Shown: positions 54,800 through 64,000 of the stretch, one piece after another
Layout of the letters: the number at the start of each line of letters is the position of its first letter
Numbering within the stretch: the stretch's first letter is position 1
Source: Paractinoplanes tereljensis
GTDB lineage: Bacteria > Actinomycetota > Actinomycetes > Mycobacteriales > Micromonosporaceae
Assembly: GCF_016862435.1 (NCBI RefSeq)
Contig: NZ_BOMY01000018.1
Location: 86,790 to 150,789 of the forward strand
DNA: 64,000 nucleotides
Reading direction: 5' to 3'
Program-made: the position numbers and the translations under genes
The notes under the pieces: model-generated
The model's database searches: none
What the model saw: the letters and a program-made list of their open reading frames with translations, nothing else
What the model was told of the DNA's origin: nothing

Positions 54800-56391
54800 C
54801 AGGGATTCCCTTCTTCGGCGGCCTTCACCAGCGAGGCGAACTCGTCGGTGAAACCGGGATAGTCGGTGCGTGGCAGCCCACCGGCCGCCAACAACGTACC
54901 GCCGGAAGAATCCGGCGAAGCTGGCAGGGCTCGGAACCAGACCCGGCGCCGGTGGCCACCCAGCGACAGCATCAGGCCGATCAGCCCGAGCACCGCGCCG
55001 ACGAGGATCAACGACTGGGTCGGGTCGTACCGGATGGCGAGCGTGGCGTACGGCCGGGTGCCGACGAACTCCAGCTTGCTGCCGTCGTCCAGGGTCCAGG
55101 TCTCGCCGACCTTGAGCTCGTGCGGGCGCTCGCCACTGATGTTCTTCAGGTCGCCGGTCTCGATCTGCCCTTGATCGAGAGAGTAGACCGAGCCGGGCGT
55201 GCCCACGTCCAGACCGAGATCACCGCGGTAGGCGGTGAGGAACAGGGCCGGCGCGTTCTCGGCCGGGTAGGTCGAGGTGGCGCCGGTGCCGACGGTCGGC
55301 AGGTATCGGCCCTCGAAGCCCATCTGCAGCGTCGCGTCGCGCTTGTTGGTCTTGGGGTCGATGTTCACGTCCGGGAACTGGGCCACGCCCTCGCTGGTGA
55401 ACATGCCGTCGACCGGCAGGAACGGGACGGTCTTGGTCTGCGATTCGCCGTACCTGTCGGTGTAGCGCACGGTGACCGCGTAGCCGTGGCCGATCAGATG
55501 CACGTTCGCGTGGTGCAGCCGCAGCGGGTCGTTGACCGTGAAGTCGCGGGTCTGCACCGGGCCGTCGTCCTCGGTGACGCCGACGGTGGCCTCGAACCCC
55601 TTGGGCTGGCCGGTGTCCGGCTGGTAACTGGCCTCGAAGTTGTTCAGCGTGAGGCAGAAGTTGGGCAGGTCGGCGGCGGTGACCCGGGGGCCGAGCGTCG
55701 AGTCGTCGTACTGCGCCAGCGAGTTGCAGAAACCCTGGTCGGCCCCGGCCACCAGGATCCGGTTGCCGTGCCAGCCGTACCAGTGCCCGAAGCCCACGCC
55801 GATCAGCACCGCGAGCAGCGCGAAGTGGAAGATCAGGTTGCCGGTCTCCTTGAGGTGGCCCTTCTCGGCGGAGACCGTGACACTGCCGTCGTCGTGCTCG
55901 CGCAGCTTCACCCGGAAACGGCGTTTGCGCAGCATGGCGGCCAGTTCGGCCGGGGTTTTCGAGCTTTCGACGGCGGGCGCCGACTGCGGCAGCCGATCCA
56001 GCCGCTTGGGGGCGTCCGGCGGGGCCAGGCGCAGCGACCGGATGTGGTCGAGCAGCCGCGGGATCACGCAGCCGATCAGCGACGTGAACAGCAGCAGGTA
56101 GATCGAGGCGAACCAGGGCGACGCGTAGACCTCGAAGCCGCCGAGGCGCTCCAGCACCGGGGCCAGCTTCGGGTGGGCCGCGTAGTACTCGGTGACCCGC
56201 TGGGAGTCGACCGCACGCTGCGGGAAGATCGAGCCGGGAATCGCGGCGACGGCCAGCAGGAACAGCAACACCAACGCCGTACGCATGGAAGTCAGCTGGC
56301 GCCAGGAATTGCGCAGCAGGGCCCACAGGCGGTTGGGTCGTCGCGGCGGCGGAGCCGCAGGCGGCGCGGGCCGTTCCTCCACCACGGTCAC
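54799..56391 (-). CDS. resB: Cytochrome c biogenesis protein ResB
   Basis: 530-aa partner of CcsB in system II maturation. Two helices near residues 33-55 and 100-120, a third around 185-205 (LIFHFALLAVLIGVGFGHWYGW), then a large periplasmic domain and a last helix at about 460-480. Start is GTG at 56391, overlapping the ccdA stop by 4 bp. A proline-rich N-terminus precedes the first helix. Confidence 0.93.
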   Translation of the reverse strand: MTVVEERPAPPAAPPPRRPNRLWALLRNSWRQLTSMRTALVLLFLLAVAAIPGSIFPQRAVDSQRVTEYYAAHPKLAPVLERLGGFEVYASPWFASIYLLLFTSLIGCVIPRLLDHIRSLRLAPPDAPKRLDRLPQSAPAVESSKTPAELAAMLRKRRFRVKLREHDDGSVTVSAEKGHLKETGNLIFHFALLAVLIGVGFGHWYGWHGNRILVAGADQGFCNSLAQYDDSTLGPRVTAADLPNFCLTLNNFEASYQPDTGQPKGFEATVGVTEDDGPVQTRDFTVNDPLRLHHANVHLIGHGYAVTVRYTDRYGESQTKTVPFLPVDGMFTSEGVAQFPDVNIDPKTNKRDATLQMGFEGRYLPTVGTGATSTYPAENAPALFLTAYRGDLGLDVGTPGSVYSLDQGQIETGDLKNISGERPHELKVGETWTLDDGSKLEFVGTRPYATLAIRYDPTQSLILVGAVLGLIGLMLSLGGHRRRVWFRALPASPDSSGGTLLAAGGLPRTDYPGFTDEFASLVKAAEEGNP

Positions 56392-57158
56392 AGCAGCGTC
56401 CCCCCGCCGAAGTCGAAGGTGGTCAGCAGCCACACCAGGAAGTGGTTCCAACCGCCGGTGACCAGCGCGATCCCGACCGCGATGAGCAGCGCCCCGCCGA
56501 TCCGGGTCACCCACTGGCTGTGCCGGCGGATGGCCCGGAAGACCCCGAGCAACTTCCGGAAGAACAGACCAAAAATCACAAACGGAATGCCCAGACCGAG
56601 GCTGTACGCGAGCGCGAGAGTCGCTGCCCGGCTGGTCTGGCCGCTCGTGGTCGCCAGTGCGATCACTACGGTCAGCGTCGGTCCGGTGCACGGCAGCCAG
56701 GAGAGCGCGAAGATGCCGCCGAAGATCGGGGCGCCGATCAGGCCAGCCACCGGCAGCTTGCTGATCCGCATCTCGCGTTGCAGCCCGGGGATCCAGCCGA
56801 GGTAACCGAGGCCGAGCACGATCACCAGGACGCCGAGGACGATGTCGAGCGTTTCCTGGTGGGTCTTGAGGGTGAAGCCGATGTTCGCCACCAGCGTCAC
56901 CAGCAGGGTGAACACGATCGCGAAGCCGAGCACGAACAGCAGCGTGCCGGCCAGCACCCGGCCGGTCTTGCGGCGAACCTCGGCCGTCCGCTCGGCGTCC
57001 AGATCGGAGCCGGCCAGCCCGGTCACATAGGAGAGATAGCCCGGCACCAGCGGCAGCACACACGGCGACAGGATGCTGACCAGGCCGGCCAGGGCCGCGA
57101 CAACCACCGCCAGCAGCAAGGGGCCGCTGCCGGCGATGTCCGCGAAGTTCTCGCCCAT
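56388..57158 (-). CDS. ccdA: Thiol-disulfide interchange protein CcdA
   Basis: 256-aa six-helix protein that passes electrons across the membrane to ResA. The two redox cysteines are in ILSPCVLPLVPGYLSYV (about residue 33) and SWLPCTGPTLTVV (about 155). ATG at 57158, 5 bp after the resA stop. Confidence 0.94.
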   Translation of the reverse strand: MGENFADIAGSGPLLLAVVVAALAGLVSILSPCVLPLVPGYLSYVTGLAGSDLDAERTAEVRRKTGRVLAGTLLFVLGFAIVFTLLVTLVANIGFTLKTHQETLDIVLGVLVIVLGLGYLGWIPGLQREMRISKLPVAGLIGAPIFGGIFALSWLPCTGPTLTVVIALATTSGQTSRAATLALAYSLGLGIPFVIFGLFFRKLLGVFRAIRRHSQWVTRIGGALLIAVGIALVTGGWNHFLVWLLTTFDFGGGTLL

Positions 57159-57163
57159 CAGGC

Positions 57164-57754
57164 TCAGCCTTCAGTCCGTTTAAGGGCGGTGGCGGGGCGG
57201 TTGGATGGGTCTTCCGCCGCGATCTTCTCGACCAAGGGCTTGAGCTGGGTGTACGTCGTGGCCGCGCGCAGCGCCACCGCGATCCGGCCCTGCCGGTCGA
57301 GGATCAGCGTGGCCGGGGTGCTGGTCTGGGTCACGTCGAACTTCAGCGCGACCTTGCCGTCGAAGTCATAGAGGCTGGGATAGGTGACCCGGCCCCGCTC
57401 GAACGCCCGGGCCGAGTCTTTGTCGTCCCGCGAGTTGACCCCGATGAAGCTGACGCCCTTGGCCTTGGTGTCCTGGTAGGTCTTCTCCAGGTCGTCGGCC
57501 TCGGCCCGGCACGGCGCGCACCAGGAACCCCAGAAGTTGACCACCACGACCTTGCCACGCTCCTGCGCGACGTCGTATTTCCCGCCGTCGAGCAGCTCGC
57601 CGGTGACCTCCTTGACCTGCGGGCGCTGGGTCGGCGCGCACTCCACCACGGTGCCGGTGGTGGTGCACTTCTTCGCCCAGTTCTCCCCGCCGCACCCGGC
57701 CAGTCCGGTCACCGCGAGCGCGGCGACGGTCAGCACGACGGTGGGGCGGCGCAT
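57164..57754 (-). CDS. resA: ResA/TlpA-like thiol-disulfide oxidoreductase lipoprotein
   Basis: 196-aa lipoprotein (lipobox LAGC at about residue 21) with a thioredoxin fold and active site WCAPC (WGSWCAPCRAEADDL). It reduces apocytochrome c haem-binding cysteines, taking electrons from CcdA. Two further cysteines (CTTTGTVVEC) follow the lipobox. ATG at 57754. Confidence 0.92.
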   Translation of the reverse strand: MRRPTVVLTVAALAVTGLAGCGGENWAKKCTTTGTVVECAPTQRPQVKEVTGELLDGGKYDVAQERGKVVVVNFWGSWCAPCRAEADDLEKTYQDTKAKGVSFIGVNSRDDKDSARAFERGRVTYPSLYDFDGKVALKFDVTQTSTPATLILDRQGRIAVALRAATTYTQLKPLVEKIAAEDPSNRPATALKRTEG

Positions 57755-57756
57755 GG

Positions 57757-58404
57757 TCAAGCTCCCTTGGCGGTCTTGGCGGTCGCGGACAGGGCCACCA
57801 GGTGCGCGGCCGGCTCGGAGTAGTCGATACCGACCACGGTAGAACCCTCGAAGCGGATCGAGGTGAGACTGGCCAGGCCACATTGGCGGCGGCGCGGGTC
57901 GTGCCAGAGCCGCTTCTTCTCGACGTACCGCCTGAGTGTCCAGATCGGCAGCTGGTGCGAGACGCAGACCGCCTCGTGGCCCTCGGCCGCGACCCGGGCC
58001 GCCTGCACGGCCGCGAACATCCGGGTGGCGATCTGCAGGTAGGGCTCGCCCCAGGACGGGGTGATCGGGTCGCGCAGCACCCACCAGTGCCGCGGGTTGG
58101 TCAGCGCGCCGTCGCCGACGCCCACCGTCTTGCCCTCGAAGTAGTTGGCGCTCTCGATCAGCCGCACGTCGCTGGCGACGTCGAGCTTGAACTCGGCGGC
58201 GATCGGCACGGCCGTCTCCTGCGCGCGCTCCAGCGGGCTGGCCACCACATACGTAATGTCGCGGGCGGCCAGCGACTCGGCCGCCGCCTTGGCCATCTGC
58301 ACGCCGAGCTCGGAGAGATGGAAGTCGGGCAGCCGCCCGTACAGGATCTTCGTCGGGTTGAAGACCTCGCCGTGCCGCAGCACGTGCACCGTGGTTTTGG
58401 TCAT
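57757..58404 (-). CDS. Histidine phosphatase family protein
   Basis: 215-aa phosphoglycerate-mutase-like phosphatase. The catalytic motif is LRHGEVFNP (about residues 9-17), with the second His in [11 protein letters not shown]. The segment [10 protein letters not shown] is typical. Start is ATG at 58404, overlapping the hemL stop by 4 bp. Members are common between hemL and resA in actinobacteria; substrate unknown. Confidence 0.9.
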   Translation of the reverse strand: MTKTTVHVLRHGEVFNPTKILYGRLPDFHLSELGVQMAKAAAESLAARDITYVVASPLERAQETAVPIAAEFKLDVASDVRLIESANYFEGKTVGVGDGALTNPRHWWVLRDPITPSWGEPYLQIATRMFAAVQAARVAAEGHEAVCVSHQLPIWTLRRYVEKKRLWHDPRRRQCGLASLTSIRFEGSTVVGIDYSEPAAHLVALSATAKTAKGA

Positions 58405-59729
58405 GCCGTACTCCCTGCGGCCCGGGCTGCGTGCGGCAGAGCCGCCGCGATCTGTTCCAGCGCCTGGTCGTCCAGCGCCGTCGACACGAACCACGACTCG
58501 AACGCGCTCGGCGGGAGGTAGACGCCGCGCGACAGCATCTCGTGGAAGAAACCCTTGAACGCGGCCGCGTTCTGGGTCTTGGCCGAGTCGTAGTCGACGA
58601 CCTCGGCCTCGGTGAAGAAGATCGAGAACATGTTGCCGGCGTACGACAACCGGTGCGGCACGCCTGCTTTGGTCAACTCGGCGGAGGCCAGCGCGCCCAC
58701 CGTGGCCGACAGCTCGTCGAGCCGCTTGTAGGTCGCGTCGTCGGCCAGCCGCAGCGAGGCCAGACCGGCCGCGCAGGCCAGCGGGTTACCGGAGAGCGTG
58801 CCGGCCTGGTAGACCGGGCCGGCCGGGGCCAGCCGCGACATGATCTCGTGGCGCCCGCCGAACGCGGCCGCGGGCAGGCCGCCACCCATCACCTTGCCGA
58901 ACGTGTACAGGTCGGCGTCGACCGGGTCGAGCCCGGACCAGCCGCCCGGCGACACCCGGAAGCCGGTCATCACCTCGTCGATGATCAGCAGCGCGCCGTG
59001 CGCGTGGGCGATCTCGGCGAGGCGCTGGTTGAAGCCGTCGCGCGGGGCGACCACGCCCATGTTGCCGGCCGCGGCCTCGGTGATGATCGCGGCGATCTCG
59101 GTGCCGTTCTCGGCGAAGGCCGCCTCGACTGCGGCCACGTCGTTGTACGGCAGCACGATCGTCTCGGCCGTCGTCGCACCGGTCACGCCGGGTGAGTCGG
59201 GCAGCCCCAGGGTGGCCACGCCTGAGCCGGCCGCGGCCAGCAGCGCGTCCACGTGACCGTGGTAGCAGCCGGCGAACTTCACGATCTTGGCCCGGCCGGT
59301 GTAGCCGCGGGCCAGCCGAATCGCGGTCATGGTGGCCTCGGTGCCCGAGTTGACCAGGCGGACCGCGTCGATCGCGGTGCGCCGGACGATCTCCTCGGCC
59401 AGGTCGACCTCGCCGGCCGTGGGGGTGCCGAAGCTGGTGCCCCGGGCGGCGGCGGCCTGCACGGCGGCCACGATCTCGGGGTGCGCGTGGCCGTGGATCA
59501 GCGGGCCCCACGAGCAGACCAGGTCGACATAGCGCCGGCCGTCGGCGTCGGTCAGCCACGCACCGGCACCGGACGCCATGAATCGGGGCGTGCCACCGAC
59601 CGCTCGGAAGGCACGCACGGGTGAATTGACCCCGCCGGGCACGATGGCGCTGGCGCGGTCGAACAGGGCCTGGGAGACCGGGGCGTCCTGCGGGTACGGG
59701 AGGCCCTCGGCGCGGTATGAGGTGGTCAC
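58401..59729 (-). CDS. hemL: Glutamate-1-semialdehyde 2,1-aminomutase
   Basis: PLP enzyme (442 aa) of the C5 haem pathway, producing 5-aminolevulinate. The PLP lysine is in [12 protein letters not shown] (about residue 265), with [11 protein letters not shown] before it and [16 protein letters not shown] earlier. The start is GTG at 59729 with GGGAG 5 bases upstream; ATGs further up are less likely. It is the first gene of the cytochrome c/haem operon. Confidence 0.95.
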   Translation of the reverse strand: MTTSYRAEGLPYPQDAPVSQALFDRASAIVPGGVNSPVRAFRAVGGTPRFMASGAGAWLTDADGRRYVDLVCSWGPLIHGHAHPEIVAAVQAAAARGTSFGTPTAGEVDLAEEIVRRTAIDAVRLVNSGTEATMTAIRLARGYTGRAKIVKFAGCYHGHVDALLAAAGSGVATLGLPDSPGVTGATTAETIVLPYNDVAAVEAAFAENGTEIAAIITEAAAGNMGVVAPRDGFNQRLAEIAHAHGALLIIDEVMTGFRVSPGGWSGLDPVDADLYTFGKVMGGGLPAAAFGGRHEIMSRLAPAGPVYQAGTLSGNPLACAAGLASLRLADDATYKRLDELSATVGALASAELTKAGVPHRLSYAGNMFSIFFTEAEVVDYDSAKTQNAAAFKGFFHEMLSRGVYLPPSAFESWFVSTALDDQALEQIAAALPHAARAAGSTA

Positions 59730-59875
59730 AGCGGCTCCCATTCTGTCAGCGGCACCCTCTGGGCGTCTCAAGAGGGTTGTTCACGTCGTAAGTGCGTCAC
59801 ACCAGCATGTCCGGAACGACCGGATACGCGAGCGCCCGACGGGCAGATCCACACCACGGGCGATAGGCTGAGCCC

Positions 59876-60205
59876 GTGGAGAGGCCGGAGTTGACCATCG
59901 AGGTCGAGCGCGCCCCCGACGAGGTGGTGTTGCACCTCACCGGGGAGATCGACGTGCTCACGGTCACCAATCTGTCCGCCATCGTCAATGAGACCCTGGG
60001 CGAGCCGCCGCCCCGCATCGTGCTCGACATGGCGGGTGTCACATTCTGCGACTCGCAGGGCCTCGGCACCCTGGTGGTGCTCAGCCGCAAGGCCCAGCAC
60101 GCCCGCTCGGTGCTCTCGCTGACCAACGTCGGTGAATTCCTGATGCGCGTGCTCGACATCACCGGCCTGCGCAGCGCCCTGATGATCACCTCGGTCGCGT
60201 CCTGA
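59876..60205 (+). CDS. STAS-domain anti-sigma factor antagonist
   Basis: 109-aa SpoIIAA-like protein (LTIEVERAPDEVVLHLTGEIDV, then VTFCDSQGLGTLVVL). The Ser in CDSQGLG is at the site phosphorylated by partner kinases. GTG at 59876. No RsbW-type kinase is next to it, so its partner lies elsewhere. Confidence 0.9.
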   Translation: MERPELTIEVERAPDEVVLHLTGEIDVLTVTNLSAIVNETLGEPPPRIVLDMAGVTFCDSQGLGTLVVLSRKAQHARSVLSLTNVGEFLMRVLDITGLRSALMITSVAS

Positions 60206-60213
60206 CCCAGCTC

Positions 60214-60244
60214 TTGCGTTGACACCGGTGTGAAGGCCTACCGT
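60214..60244 (+). promoter_or_regulatory. MerR-type promoter with dyad operator
   Basis: TTGCGT (60214-60219) and TACCGT (60239-60244) are spaced by 19 bp, the long spacer typical of MerR-regulated promoters. The spacer contains a 16-bp dyad, TTGACACCGGTGTGAA (60219-60234). The predicted start of transcription lies at about the ATG (60252), so the message may be leaderless. Confidence 0.6.
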
Positions 60245-60251
60245 CGGCCAC

Positions 60252-60635
60252 ATGTTGATCGGCGAGCTGGCTTCACGCGCGGGAACCAGCACTCGGACCC
60301 TGCGGTACTACGAGGAACAGGGCCTCGTGCAGCCCCGGCGCGACGCGAACGGCTATCGGCAGTACGACGATGCCGAGCTGCGCGTGGTGCACGAGATCCG
60401 GTCGCTGCTCGCGGTCGGTTTCGGGCTCGACGACATCAAACCCTTCGTCGCGTGCCTGCGCGCCGGTAACTCCTCGGGCCACGTGTGCCCGGATTCGGTG
60501 GTGGTGCTGCGCCGGAAGCTGGCCGAGGTCGACGGCTACCTTTCGCAGCTCACGGAGATCCGGCAGCAGCTGCACGCGCAGTTGACCCAGGCCGTCGAAC
60601 ACCGGGAGACCCGATGCTGGACCTCATCACCCTGA
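60252..60635 (+). CDS. MerR-family transcriptional regulator
   Basis: 127-aa MerR regulator (IGELASRAGTSTRTLRYYEE, then GYRQYDDAELRVVHEI). It has three regions: a winged helix, a dimer helix and a short C-terminal part with a Cys in HVCPDS and another in the tail (TRCWTSSP). It overlaps the thioredoxin gene by 22 bp, so it probably controls that gene and itself. ATG at 60252. Confidence 0.92.
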   Translation: MLIGELASRAGTSTRTLRYYEEQGLVQPRRDANGYRQYDDAELRVVHEIRSLLAVGFGLDDIKPFVACLRAGNSSGHVCPDSVVVLRRKLAEVDGYLSQLTEIRQQLHAQLTQAVEHRETRCWTSSP

Positions 60636-60955
60636 CCGATGCCACCTTCGCCGACACCGTCCTCGGCTCCGACCTGCCGTTCGTCGTCGACTTCTGGGCC
60701 GATTGGTGCCCGCCCTGCCGTCCGATGGCGCAGACCCTGGCCGAGCTGGCGCCCGAGTTCGAGGGTCGACTGCGGATCGGCAAGATCAACGCCGACGAGA
60801 ACCCGGTGTCGACCCGCGATTACCGCATCATGTCGATGCCCACGCTGCTGTTCTTCACCGGCGGCATCGTCACCGCAACCCTGGTCGGCGCCCGCCCGAA
60901 GTCAGTGCTCCGCTCCGCCCTGACCAACGTGCTGACGCCGTACGTTAATCGCTAG
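60614..60955 (+). CDS. Thioredoxin
   Basis: 113-aa thioredoxin with active site WCPPC (FWADWCPPCRPMAQTL), a variant of the usual WCGPC. The cis-proline is in MSMPTLLFF. ATG at 60614 with GGGAG 6 bases upstream; the start lies inside the end of the MerR gene (22 bp overlap). The stop overlaps the opposite-strand response regulator by 4 bp. Confidence 0.92.
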   Translation: MLDLITLTDATFADTVLGSDLPFVVDFWADWCPPCRPMAQTLAELAPEFEGRLRIGKINADENPVSTRDYRIMSMPTLLFFTGGIVTATLVGARPKSVLRSALTNVLTPYVNR

Positions 60956-61500
60956 CTGCCCCAGCGGGCCTTTTCCAGGAGGGCGAGCGCCTCGGCGGCG
61001 GCCTCGTCGCCGCCGGCCCGGAGGACCCGGGCGGCCTCGTCGACCGTCTCGGTCAGGCGCTGCCACTGCGAGTCTCGCTCGCGGGTCACGTCGCCCTGGG
61101 CCTTGAGCTGCTGGGTCTTGGTCCACAGCTCGACGAAGATGGACACCTTGGCCCGCAGCACCCACGGGTCGAACGGCTTCGTCAGGTAGTCGACCGCGCC
61201 GACCGCGTAGCCGCGCAGCGCGAGCTGCGCGTCGCGGTCGGCGGCGGTCAGGAACAGGATGGGTACGTGCCGGGTGCGCTCGCGCCGCTTGATGTGGCTG
61301 GCCGTCTCGAAACCGTCCATGTTGGGCATCTGCGCGTCGAGCAGGATGACCGCGAAGTCGTCGGTGAGCAGTTGCTTGAGCGCGGCCTCACCGCTCTCCA
61401 CGGCGACCGGGGTCACCGGGAGGCCCTGGAGGATGGCCTCCAGGGCGAGCAGGTTGTCCTTGCGGTCGTCGACCAGCAGGGCCTTGGCGCGTTCCGCCAC
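60952..61500 (-). CDS. Single-domain response regulator with helical tail
   Basis: 182-aa protein. REC domain about 1-125: KALLVDDRKDNLLAL, phospho-acceptor Asp in VILLDAQMPNMDGFE, Thr in LFLTAAD and Lys in YLTKPFD. A helical coiled tail (about 125-182, LKAQGDVTRERDSQW) follows instead of a DNA-binding domain. GTG at 61500, 11 bp after the hybrid kinase stop, so same operon. Confidence 0.9.
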   Translation of the reverse strand: MAERAKALLVDDRKDNLLALEAILQGLPVTPVAVESGEAALKQLLTDDFAVILLDAQMPNMDGFETASHIKRRERTRHVPILFLTAADRDAQLALRGYAVGAVDYLTKPFDPWVLRAKVSIFVELWTKTQQLKAQGDVTRERDSQWQRLTETVDEAARVLRAGGDEAAAEALALLEKARWGS

Positions 61501-61511
61501 TCCCCTACCCC

Positions 61512-64000
<2,489 letters not shown>

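Overview
The window is high-GC actinobacterial chromosome, most likely from the Micromonosporaceae (Actinoplanes-like). This rests on strong G/C bias at third codon positions, frequent GTG/TTG starts, 4-bp ATGA/GTGA gene overlaps, a BldC regulator, a SigE-type ECF factor, and menaquinone made by the futalosine route. It is a housekeeping respiratory and cofactor neighbourhood with accessory genes inserted. I saw no tRNA, rRNA, insertion sequence, prophage or CRISPR array.

Layout. (1) 1-12810, minus strand: a complete-order complex I operon nuoA-B-C-D-E-F-G-H-I-J-K-L and the start of nuoM. (2) 12890-16838, minus: a geranylgeranyl-reductase-family flavoprotein, a small acidic unknown protein, menG and mqnC. 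(3) 16906-22260: an SNF2 helicase and SWIM zinc-finger pair (plus), facing a secreted GH64 beta-1,3-glucanase with a lectin domain (minus). (4) 22405-26163: an aldo/keto reductase, a GT-C-like membrane protein and mqnA. (5) 26282-29820: an AlbA/Schlafen-type regulator of lower GC with a very long palindromic operator, an MFS exporter and its ArsR-like regulator. (6) 30015-35811: a HelD-like RNA polymerase recycling ATPase, a GNAT acetyltransferase, a four-gene wHTH/ABC export operon and a two-domain VOC protein. (7) 35815-38865, minus: a vitamin B12 importer (btuF-btuC-btuD) behind a cobalamin riboswitch. (8) 38872-40845, minus: two small membrane proteins and mqnE. (9) 41056-47641: an NlpC/P60 hydrolase, a proline-rich membrane protein, a DEAD-box helicase, a glycolipid-binding-domain protein and an Lrp regulator. 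(10) 47852-52737: bldC, mqnM (ubiX), an ECF sigma factor with a membrane partner, mqnP (ubiA-like) and mqnL (ubiD). (11) 52855-59729: a secreted unknown protein, then hemL, a histidine phosphatase and a system II cytochrome c maturation set (resA, ccdA, resB, ccsB). (12) 59876-64000: a STAS protein, a MerR-thioredoxin pair, and a response regulator with a large hybrid histidine kinase cut by the right edge.

How the genes work together. Six futalosine-pathway genes (mqnA, C, E, L, M, P) plus menG are spread over about 38 kb. With complex I (which reduces menaquinone), haem synthesis (hemL), cytochrome c assembly and B12 uptake, they form a loose respiratory supercluster. mqnB and mqnD are not in the window. 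The clearest regulatory signals are the cobalamin riboswitch, the 44-bp palindrome before the AlbA gene, the dyad over the MFS start codon, the MerR-type 19-bp-spacer promoter before the thioredoxin operon, a LacI-like palindrome before the glucanase, and a terminator-like hairpin in the menG leader. No clear-cut new defence or biosynthetic system is visible. The best candidates for undescribed biology are the SNF2/SWIM pair, the AlbA regulator with its operator, and the proline-rich membrane protein.
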